In this document: one piece after another, positions 55,697-64,000 of the stretch
Layout of the letters: each line of letters begins with the position of its first letter
Position numbering within the stretch: the first letter of the stretch is position 1
Assembly (NCBI GenBank): GCA_963971575.1
Contig: OZ020611.1
Location: 208,795,324 to 208,859,323 of the forward strand
Direction of reading: 5' to 3'
From: Liopterus haemorrhoidalis
Lineage: Eukaryota > Arthropoda > Insecta > Coleoptera > Dytiscidae
DNA length: 64,000 nucleotides
Notes under the pieces: generated by a model
What the model was told of the DNA's origin: nothing
What the model saw: the letters and a program-made list of their open reading frames with translations, nothing else
Databases searched by the model: none
Translations under genes and position numbers: made by a program

Positions 55697-57022
55697 TTAT
55701 TTATTTATTTATTTAATTTTCAAGCATTACAAGCAATAAGCCTAAATAGCTCAATATAATACAAATATAAAATACATACTTAAACAAAACAGTACAGAAT
55801 TAAATTTTACAATACATTAACTAACTGAGTTAATCTATTTTTAAAAACATTAAACGATGAATTAAATATATCTAAATTATTACAATTGAGGGAATTGAAC
55901 AATTTAGATAATCTATTAGTAGAAGTATTGCATCCGTAGTTGGTTGAATGTTGCTGTTCTTGCAATAAATTGAGGTTCCTCGTTGTTCTAGTAGGAGCTC
56001 TCAGGTGGAAGCTTGAAAGGATGTCAGGTGCATAAGTTACTCCATTAAGTATTTTGTACAACAAACAGAGATCGCATATATTTCGTCGGTATATTAGTGG
56101 CATGATATTCAGCGTAGCATATCTCTCTTCCCGGTTCATGTCACCATACGGAATGCCCAGTTTGAATAGAGCGTATTTACTGAATTTACTTTGAACGCGC
56201 TCAAGCCTTTCACAAAAAGTAACTTGCTGAGGGGACCATATAGTGCTGGCGTATTCAAGATGACTTCTCACAAGTGAAAAGTATAGCAACTTGATAGCAT
56301 GGATATTAGTAAATTCTTTGGTTTGACGTATGATAAAGCCAAGCATCCTTAGCGACTTGATAGTGATGATATTTATATGCTTCTCAAAGGACAAACAGTC
56401 TGTGAATATTACACCTAAATCACGTATTTCTGATACCCTTTCAAGTGTAATCCCATTAAGATGGTAAGAAACAGTTGTCTTAATTCTTTTGCGAGAGAAG
56501 ATTATCGTCTTACATTTTGCAGTGTTTAGGCTTAAACAATTTTCCTTACACCAGTTTTCAATTGCGCCCACATCTGATTGCAGCTCAACTGTGTTGATAG
56601 CGTTGTTGACTTTCAGAAACAACTTCATGTCGTCGGCAAAAAGCAGATATGACGAATATGACAATCTGGAGCCAATATCGTTCACGAAAAGTGAGAATAA
56701 GACAGGCCCAAGATGAGAACCTTGGGGCACACCGGAAGTAACAGATATTGCTTCAGAGGTACAGTTGAAAATCTTAACAAATTGTTTCCGACCAGAGAGA
56801 TAAGACTCGAGCCACTGGAGAAGATTTGCGCTGATGCCGTAAGCTTTTAATTTTGCTAACAAAATTCGATGGTCTACTTGATCGAAAGCTTTGCGAAAAT
56901 CGGTGTATACAGCATGAACTTCAGATCCTTCTTCTAAGCATGTTGAAATAAAATCTTTATAACAAAATAAATTGGTGACGGTGGAGCGTCCTTTAAAAAA
57001 GCCGTGATTATCCTTGATTATA
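55697..57022 (-). pseudogene. 5'-truncated LINE reverse transcriptase
   Basis: It opens within the polymerase at IIKDNHGFFKGRSTVTNLF, and continues without a stop through YTDFRKAFDQVDHRILLAKL, TSGVPQGSHLGPVLFSLFVN, LLFADDMKLFLK (catalytic FADD at 56629-56640) and IRDLGVIFTDCLSFEKHI to LEYASTIWSPQ, ending at 55807. The (AAAT)n-like tail is at 55697-55720. Motifs place it in the CR1/jockey group. The 5' truncation joins a TTF-type fragment at about 57030. The remaining frame is unbroken, so it is fairly young. Confidence 0.85.
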
Positions 57023-57036
57023 ATACAAGGATAGGT

Positions 57037-57228
57037 TTAGGTGTTTAACCACGACGTTTTATCATATAAGACTCTGTTGAATTGTCTCTTATAATTATAA
57101 TTTTTGCTTTTTGCACTTTCCGAAATATTTATATTTGGTGTGTGTCGCCCCAATTTTTTAATATCATTTTTTTCTTCTAACATTCGTCTGTTAAATGGAA
57201 TTTCCAATAATGATTTGACAGTATTCAT
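57037..57228 (-). pseudogene. ZMYM1/TTF-type hAT-like protein fragment
   Basis: An ATG at 57228 opens MNTVKSLLEIPFNRRMLEEK, then KKLGRHTPNINISES and KNYNYKRQFNRVLYDKTSWL. The order PF..R..EEK..IK.LGR.TP...I then R.F....Y.K..WL resembles the start of TTF-type zinc-finger hAT-derived proteins (ZMYM1-like). The zinc-binding Cys residues that should follow are lost where the LINE begins. Recognition is from memory. Confidence 0.5.
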
Positions 57229-57570
57229 TTTTTAAACCTATTGTTTTATAATCTAGGTTTATTCACAGTTACATTTCTAACTATTCACAGTTACAAGGTA
57301 GTGCAGGGTGAGGCTTAGCCTCTCGCTTGGCAAAATGACTGCCCTCATTGGTATATCTTTCTTCTGTATTAGTGGTGCAACCATGTCCAATAGCTGACTT
57401 TATACCTTTTGATTCATTCTGAAGAAATTGCAGTAATCTGCTGACTCTCGAAGCAAATTACCATGATAATGTGTCGACCACCGCCTTAACTATTTCCTGG
57501 TTCATAATCTTCTCTTCTTCTTCAGTTTATTATTGAAAGCTGCACATCACGCAACGAGTATATCGTGATA

Positions 57571-58508
57571 GTCGTGAGTCGGTGAGTCGGTGAGTCGGTG
57601 AGTCGGTGAGTCGGTGGGTCGGTGAGTCGGTGAGTCGGTGAGTCGGTGAGTCGGTGAGTCGTGAGTCGTGAGTCGTGAGTCGGTGAGTCGGTGAGTCGGT
57701 GAGTCGTTGAGTCGTTGAGTCGTGAGTCGTGAGTCGTGAGTCGTGAGTCGTGTGTCGTGAGTCGTGAGTCGGTGAGTCGGAGAGTCGGTGAGTCGGAGAG
57801 TCGGAGAGTCGGAGAGTCGGAGAGTCGGAGAGTCGGAGAGTCGGAGAGTCGGAGAGTCGGAGAGTCTGTGAGTCGGAGAGTCGGAGAGTCGGAGAGTCGG
57901 AGAGTCGGAGAGTCGGAGAGTCGGAGAGTCGGAGAGTCGGAGAGTCGGTGAGTCGGTGAGTCGGTGAGTCGGTGAGTCGGTGAGTCGGTGAGTCGGTGAG
58001 TCGGTGAGTCGGTGAGTCGGTGAGTCGGTGAGTCGGTGAGTCGGTGAGTCGGTGAGTCGGTGAGTCGGTGAGTCGGTGAGTCGGTGAGTCGGTGAGTCGT
58101 TGAGTCGTGAGTCGTGAGTCGTGAGTCGTGAGTCGTGAGTCGTGAGTCGTGAGTCGTGAGTCGTGAGTCGTGAGTCGTGAGTCGTGAGTCGTGAGTCGTG
58201 AGTCGTGAGTCGTGAGTCGTGAGTCGTGAGTCGTGAGTCGTGAGTCGTGAGTCGTGAGTCGTGAGTCGTGAGTCGTGAGTCGTGAGTCGGCAGTCGGCAG
58301 TCGGCAGTCGGCAGTCGGCAGTCGGCAGTCGGCAGTCGGCAGTCGGCAGTCGGCAGTCGGCAGTCGGCAGTCGGCAGTCGGCAGTCGGCAGTCGGCAGTC
58401 GGCAGTCGGCAGTCGGCAGTCGGCAGTCGGCAGTCGGCAGTCGGCAGTCGGCAGTCGGCAGTCGGCAGTCGGCAGTCGGCAGTCGGCAGTCGGCAGTCGG
58501 CAGTCGGA
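57571..58508. repeat. Composite minisatellite of 7- and 8-bp units
   Basis: A 938-bp array of blocks around a GAGTC/CAGTC core: 8-bp GGTGAGTC (from 57571, again about 57950-58098), 8-bp GGAGAGTC (about 57775-57950), 7-bp CGTGAGT (about 58099-58285) and 7-bp GGCAGTC (about 58286-58508). Copies within blocks are nearly identical, with rare singletons (GTGGGTCG, GTGTGTCG). Both strands are stop-free in more than one frame, but encoded products are simple heptad or octad repeats with no evidence of translation. Confidence 0.95.
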
Positions 58509-59305
58509 GCCGTAGCAATGTTTTTGGCACCCTTGGCAAATACTTAAAGTAGACACTTGTAAATTGATTTAACCTAATAGTCCGGTTTGTTTAGCTATAA
58601 TTTCATTGTTTTAATCGATTTTTTATATTAAAACAACGAAATTATAGCTAAATTGATTTCAAGCCACTTTTAAAATTTATGGTATATATTATGGTAGTAT
58701 TAAATAAAAATGATCGTCAGCTGCCGACATAACGGGGTAAAGATCGTCAGTGTCATAATTACAGTATAAAATGCTTAGACTAAATGCCCGCTCAGCAATT
58801 ATAATCCCTCAGCTGACGGTCCTACCCCCATTGTGCAAACAGCTGATTGTTGTTTTTGTTATTCTTATTATATAATAAGTTTCATTGAATTTGAAATGAC
58901 TTTACATCATTTTTTTTATGTTTATACAAGCGACTGACGTATAATCCCCCACTACACACGCAGCTGACTTATTTTATTATTATTATTATTACTTAAATAA
59001 TAACTGTACAAATTTTCAAGTGGTTTGAAATGACGTTTGGATTTTTTTTTTACAATATGTATATATTTTTCTCACGACTAGCCAATCATCAACTTACTAC
59101 CCGAAAGGAATAATTTCCAATATGAATCAATCGGGATGTAATGACCAGGTCACTTGCAACGCTGCCTCCCGGACTATAAGACAAAGCCCTTTTATCTCTT
59201 TTTTTTCTTTTGCCTTCTGCGGGCTTCAATCCCGTCAATATTATTGATCAATAAAATGCCTTCAATATTATTGATCAATAATATTGATAGTGTGCGGGGG
59301 CCTTA
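58509..59305. other. Region without recognised genes
   Basis: An inverted pair AATTTCATTGTTTTAA/TTAAAACAACGAAATT lies at about 58600-58640. Repeated CAGCTGACG/CAGCTGACT words occur near 58720, 58810 and 58965. Near 59240-59290 AATATTATTGATCAATAA is duplicated. No coding motif. Confidence 0.4.
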
Positions 59306-60946
59306 CGAGCCCTGTCCACTTTCAGTTGGCCCAGCTATGAAATTTTCAGTTTCTTTAGAAATTATTAAATAATAAGTAAAAGTAAATGCTGCTTTGTACA
59401 TTTTTTGACAATATAATCATATTAGAAGCAAAGGGGTCAAAATTTATTCCGTAATATTTAATTTGTGATTATAAAAATAATATTCGTAAAACAAACGTAT
59501 TTTTTGAGTTCATGTATTCTTGTACTGTATATAAAATAACTGGGTTTTAGCGGTAGCTATGTGTAGTAGGCGTTAGAAAACAAAGTTTATTTATTGACTG
59601 TGATGTATTAAAAGTGTTAAGTCTAAATAATTTTAAAACATGGGCAGAGGCAAAGCTACTGATGAAAAAATTCGGTTAATCATCGTGAACTTAGCAAAAA
59701 CAGGAAAAACCAATTCCGAAATCGGAAAATTATTAGGTTTGTCAAGATACAGTATTAGAAATATTGTAAAATTGTACAAAACAAGTGCATCAGTTGCCCC
59801 AAAGCCCCAGTACGTGAAGAAAACTACACTGACGGACAATGACAAACGTGCATTGAAAAGAATTATTAAGAATAACAGACGTGCTAACTACAGTCAATTG
59901 AGTGTACTGTGGAGCGATGTTGTTGGAAGACGTGTTTCAAGGTTTACATGTCATAAGAAAGCTAAAAAATTAGGATTTGGAACCTATAAGGCAATATTTT
60001 TTTAATCGAACTCTTAAATGTATATTTACATAAATTTATAACACTTTCTTAGGCCAAGGAAAAACCATTGTTGACGTCTAAGCAAAAGAAAAACAGGTTG
60101 AAATGGGCAAGAGAACATAAAGTATGGAATTGTGAAAAGTGGAACAGCGTGCAATGGAGCGATGAGTCTAGGTTTGAAGTCTGTGTAGGGGACAACCGGA
60201 GCAGAGTTGTTCGTCAGAAACATGAAGCATATCATCCAGATTGCTTGAAAAGGAAGGTGAAATTTCCAGCATCTGTCATGGTGTGGGGTTTAATGTCTGC
60301 AAGAGGTGTAGCAAAACTTCACTTTATCGATGGCATTGTTAACACAGCCAAATATTTAAGTATTTTAGAGGAGTCTCTGTTGCCAACTATGGAACATGCA
60401 TTAATCTCTGGGGAGGATTTTATTTTTCAACAAGATGGAGCCGCTTGCCATACGTCAAAAAAATCTTTGAAATGGTTCCGTGATCATTCTATTCCACTTT
60501 TAGAGTGGGTTTCAAGTAGCCCAGACTTATCCCCCATCGAGACCCTTTGGCACGAAATGAAAAAACGATTGCGTATAACACCGGCTAGAACAATTCCAGA
60601 ATTAAGACTAAAGCTTCAAGAAATATGAGATAATTTTACTCCTCGACAATGCCAAGACCTTGTAAATACTATGCCTAGAAGAATTAATGCCGTTATAAAA
60701 ATGAAAGGTGACGTTACCCAGAGGTAACTTCTGAAATAGGTTTCCAAGTTAATGGCTTTCCAATGGAAATATTATTTTTTTCTTATTAATTTACTTTAAT
60801 AGTTGTAAATATTAATCGTAAATCTCTAAAATGTTCAATTGAAAATAAAATATTACCTAGATTTCATAAGCTATTCGCATTCTGTTAATTGAACACCAAT
60901 AAGTAAAAATTTCGTAGCTGGGCCAACTGATAGTGGACAGGGCTCG
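59306..60946 (+). mobile_element. Tc1 (DD34E) transposon, full length
   Basis: The left end CGAGCCCTGTCCACTTTCAG with TTGGCCCAGCTA matches the complement of the right end with few mismatches. TA flanks both sides (59304-59305 and 60947-60948). It is 1,641 bp and carries one transposase gene on the plus strand with an apparent intron and a single nonsense codon. Confidence 0.9.
59640..60727 (+). pseudogene. Tc1 transposase (two exons, one in-frame TGA)
   Basis: Exon 1 runs from ATG at 59640 to 59990 (MGRGKATDEKIRLIIVNLAK, a paired-like HTH, then a second HTH ending KKLGFGTYK). Positions 59991-60052 are a putative 62-bp intron (AAG|GCAATA ... TTTCTTAG) in phase 0. Exon 2 starts AKEKPLLTSKQKKNRLKWAR. 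Catalytic residues: Asp in QWSDESRFEV, Asp in FQQDGAACHTS and Glu in SPDLSPIETLW, with 34 residues between the last two (DD34E). At 60626 a TGA interrupts QEI.DNFTPRQCQ, where Trp is usual; the frame then continues to TAA at 60725. The copy is otherwise intact. Confidence 0.85.
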
Positions 60947-60948
60947 TA

Positions 60949-61445
60949 TATTTAAAAATAACAACTTAGAACAATTTAAATTATCTTCTATATTTAAACC
61001 ATTATTTTTCTCTATTTAGAAATTAAATTTTTGTATTTATAAAAAGTTGGCAATATTAATATTAACAAAACGTGCCATCATTTTCTCCATATTTTTTTCT
61101 TGGCAATAATTTTATTAATTCATAAAATATAATAAAATTCTGCATGTTGTATGATTATAAAACAGGTTTTCAAAGTTAAAACGTGATTTAAAAACATAAC
61201 TCATCAGACCTTAAAACGTATGAATATTTGAGTGAATGTTTGCTTTATATGAATACTAAAATGTGATATATTAATAAATTCGCGGTCACTTTTTATGAGA
61301 TTACATAATAATAAATAATTTGTATGTTTATTTCATATTTAGAGTTTCAATTACATTTTAATCGAAGTGCTTGTACTTTCAAATATAAGGGAAAACATTA
61401 TAAATCGGGTAAAGCTTTAAAAATAAATTTTATGTTAAAATATTT
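60949..61445. other. AT-rich region, nothing recognised
   Basis: No frame, inverted repeat or named motif was seen. Confidence 0.35.
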
Positions 61446-62573
61446 TTTTTGTTAATTTTAATTCGAATACCTAATACCATTATTTAGGTTTCTAAATATG
61501 TGCAGATTTTTTTTTTTTTTTTTGTAGCAATGTTCATTAAGATTTTGATAATTGCGCCTATAGCTTCCATTGGTTGTTTTAAGTCATATGCTCCGCTCCT
61601 CTGGTTTCGTATACATGACACATAAAAGAATGAAAATATAATTCCAACAATTCCAACTGGTTATTAAATTTACGCTCTTAAAAATTAAATGTACCATTTG
61701 CCAAAATATAACTAGAATTTTGACAAAATAATTTAAACAAAATAAAAATGAAAGAAAAAACAAAAAATAAAATTGTTTCCTCTGCCCGGGAGCGAACCTT
61801 AGTTTGCTGTGCAGCAAGCGAGCAAGCTAATCATTAGACTAGGATACGCCTTATAGTATAGTGTGTTACATAACTATAACTTTTGTACATTGTCAACTAA
61901 AAACACAAAAAATGCGTTATTTTCCTAGCGTTATTTTTGATCAGAAAACATAATCTGATCAAAATTTCCTGTTGTTCTATTCTAGTTAATGTACACCAAT
62001 GTACATTAATTTTTTTGCCACATTTTGACAATTTTTTTTTTTTGCATAATTTTGGCGAAAATCGCATCAAAATAATTTATTTTTGTAACGGGACGCCACT
62101 GTGCCCAGTTTTTTTAGTGCGAAGAGATGAGGGTTGCTATGTTTACGAGTTGTTATTGTGAGATGAATGTTTAAACGTCAAAAAATACAAAAACTATTTT
62201 ACATTTATATTCTATTATAATTGATTTAAATGAACAAAGTTTTTTACTATATGTTGTGGATAGTGTGGTGTAATTAATTATGTAGTTTGTTTTACCCTAA
62301 ATAAATCTTAATAAATATATATTTTTTGCAATAAAATGCTACGTTTTGCAAAAATAAAATTTGGTCGTTAATCCACGTACTAAGGGTGTTTCATTTGATA
62401 CCCTACTCAGAATTACAAAAAAAAACATGTTTTTGTTCGATGAACACATATTTGTTTATATGTACAAATTTCAACTCTCTAGGTTTAGCCGTTTGGTTAC
62501 AATTTTTACCGAACAGACAGACGACAAAATGAAGGTGTAAGGATTTTTTGGATTATCTACAAAACCCTAAAAA
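61446..62573 (-). repeat. AGGGTTTTGTAGGTAT-family element with tRNA-like cassette, minus orientation
   Basis: Read on the minus strand it begins AGGGTTTTGTAGATAATCC at 62573 side, carries CCAAACGGCTAAACCTAGAG, the ATAACGCATTTTTTGTG box, the tRNA-like cassette (61779-61850), AATTATTTTGTCAAAATTCT and GAAACCTAAATAATGGTATT. It lacks the final CACACTTCACATC tip. Non-coding. Confidence 0.75.
61779..61850 (-). other. tRNA-like cassette, variant 2
   Basis: On the minus strand an A-box-like TAGTCTAATGATTAGCTTGC and a strong B-box-like AGGTTCGCTCCCGGGC. Length is about 72 nt, close to a tRNA. It is flanked by TATGTAACACACTATACTAT and AAACAATTTTATTTTTTG, which are shared with the other copies better than the cassette itself is. 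Confidence 0.6.
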
Positions 62574-62574
62574 T

Positions 62575-62850
62575 GAAGCCTTTTAACAATATATTTCTTA
62601 TTAATCTAATGAAGACTTGAATACGAAGCAAATGCAGAAAAAAATGCTGGGTATTTTGGCAAATAATTTAATTTTTTTTTTAAACAAATGGAAGCTTTTA
62701 GCACTCAAATAACGAATAAAAATGATTATCAAAAATCTGTTGATTTTGATGTAATTATAGAACAAATATTCCTAGACATCCAGTATTATGTTGGCTTCTT
62801 ACACTTAATAAATGCCTACAAAACCCTGAAATGGGTAAAAATTCATTCTT
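62575..62850 (-). repeat. End module of an AGGGTTTTGTAGGTAT-family element
   Basis: On the minus strand this starts AATGAATTTTTACCCATTTC with AGGGTTTTGTAGGCATTTAT and continues GTGTAAGAAGCCAACATAAT, matching 30015-30290 and 45170-45430. It abuts, head to head, the next element starting at 62863. Confidence 0.7.
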
Positions 62851-62862
62851 CATTCAATTTTT

Positions 62863-63847
62863 AGGGTTTTGTAGGTATGACCAAAAAACCCTTATACCGT
62901 CATTTTGTCGTCTGTCTGTCTGTCTGTCTGTTCGGTAAAAATTGTAGCCAAACGGCTAAACCTAGAGAGTTGAAATTTGGCATGCTTATACAACTCTTTG
63001 ACCGGCACATAGGAAAAATACTAAAACATCTAAAAAACATATCCCCCTAAAGATATAAAAAATATGTGCTCATCGAAAAAAAAAATATATTTTTTTAAAA
63101 TTCTGAGTCGGGTATCATATGAAAGCCCTTGGTACGTGGATTAACGATCAAATTTTTATTTTTGCAAAATAAATTATTTTGAAGCGATTTTTGCCCAAAC
63201 TGTGCAAATTTTTGTGCAACCCAGCAGGTTTAAACTAAAAATCTGAAAAAATTCTAAGCAATGTACATTGGTGTAAACCGAATTTTTAATCAGATTATGT
63301 TTTTGGAAAAAACGCATTTTTTGTGTTTTTTTGCTAATAATGTACACATGTTACTTATGTAACACGCTAGATTGGAAAATGGATCCTGGTGTAATGGTAA
63401 TGGCGCTGGTATATCACCCGTCTAAATCAGTTCGAACCCTGCGAGAGGACATAAAATTATTTTTTGTTTATTTTTTGCATTTTTATTTTGTTAAATAATT
63501 TCTAGTTATATTTTGGCAAATGTTGCATTTATTTTTTAAAAGCGTAAATTTAAAAACCAGTGGAAAGTGTTGAAATTATAATTAAATTCTATGTTTGAAT
63601 GTATACTAAATCAGAAGGCGGGGCCTATGACTTAAGCAACCAATGGAAGCCATAGGCGTAATTTTCAAAATTTTAAAGAACCTTGCTATATAAAAAAAAA
63701 AAAAAAATACTGCACATATTTAGAAACCTAAATAATGGTATTAGGCATTCAAATTAAAATTCATAAAAAAATATTTTGACAAATAATCATCATTCAGTTA
63801 CTAAATACCTGCGACCCTGAAATGTGTGAAAATTCACACTTCACATC
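62863..63847 (+). repeat. AGGGTTTTGTAGGTAT-family element with tRNA-like cassette, best copy
   Basis: It starts AGGGTTTTGTAGGTATGACC, includes a short (GTCT)n run (62909-62931), CGGCTAAACCTAGAGAGTTG, ACTCTTTGACCGGCACATAG, the ATTTTTTGTG box, the cassette at 63381-63450, TGGCAAATGTTGCATTTATT and the end ATACCTGCGACCCTGAAATG with TCACACTTCACATCAA. It is about 985 bp, the least interrupted long copy. No open frame. Confidence 0.85.
63381..63450 (+). other. tRNA-like cassette, variant 3
   Basis: An A-box-like TGGTGTAATGGTAATGGCGC and a canonical-looking B-box AGTTCGAACCCTG. It is about 70 nt and begins GGATCC. Flanks ATGTTACTTATGTAACACGC and AAAATTATTTTTTG match the other copies. Confidence 0.65.
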
Positions 63848-64000
63848 AATCCTATAATATAATACGCCTGTTTGTATGTTCGTATGTTCGACCGGTCGTT
63901 TCTTCATTCCCCGATAGAGGCGCGCATATGTTAATTATTTATGTCAAAATTGTTTAAAATATATTGTTGATGCAATAATAGTGAATTTTCTACAAACACT

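Noticed and set aside
57571..58508. CRISPR-like array
   Set aside because: The units are 7-8 bp with no spacers and the genome is eukaryotic.
57522..58556. Long open frames on the minus strand (about 330-345 residues) through the satellite
   Set aside because: They are produced by stop-free 7- and 8-bp repeats; two different frames are open over the same span and on both strands, and there is no non-repeat domain.
63381..63450. Functional tRNA gene
   Set aside because: A and B boxes are present, but acceptor and anticodon stems cannot be paired convincingly by eye, and it is embedded in a repeat.

Overview
The window reads as nuclear DNA of an insect; the order cannot be fixed from sequence alone. 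It is AT-rich, has spliceosomal introns with protein-coding exons, and is crowded with insect-type transposons: Tc1/mariner, hAT, PIF/Harbinger, piggyBac, pogo/Tigger, LINEs, a solo LTR and tRNA-derived SINEs. No rRNA gene, CRISPR array, operon or prokaryotic signal was seen.

Host gene (left 12.4 kb, + strand). Three exons of one gene are visible: 2168-2875, 7278-8530 and 10969-12333. The phases match at both junctions and the last exon ends in a WH2-like actin-binding motif. The long Ser/Pro-rich protein is tentatively cordon-bleu (Cobl)-like. Upstream exons lie left of the window. The first visible intron keeps the reading frame only if its donor is GC rather than GT. Both introns are filled with transposon debris.

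Transposon landscape (12.4-64 kb). No other host gene is supported. Elements recognisable from terminal repeats, target duplications or protein fragments include: two 128-bp palindromes (12.9 and 15.7 kb); hAT elements with 8-bp duplications (14.4, 19.4, 29.2, 47.1 and 53.7 kb); PIF/Harbinger elements with 3-bp TAA/TTA duplications (2.0, 5.0, 21.8 and 41.0 kb); a 5.4-kb two-ORF LINE on the minus strand (23.1-28.5 kb) split by a 1,024-bp solo LTR; a piggyBac MITE (31.1 kb); a structurally complete mariner/Tc1-type transposon with an open transposase (33.2-34.5 kb); two copies of a mariner related to plant mariners and Stowaway (5.7 and 43-45 kb); and a Tc1 transposon with an apparent 62-bp intron and one nonsense codon (59.3-60.9 kb). 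At 57.6-58.5 kb lies a 938-bp composite array of 7- and 8-bp units.

Most unusual observation. A dispersed family with AGGGTTTTGTAGGTAT inverted ends occurs many times. Three long copies (53.1, 61.4 and 62.9 kb) carry a tRNA-like, pol-III-promoter-like cassette at the same internal position. The cassette differs strongly between copies while its flanks stay similar, and a fourth copy (43.0 kb) lacks it. This is the best candidate for an undescribed system here.
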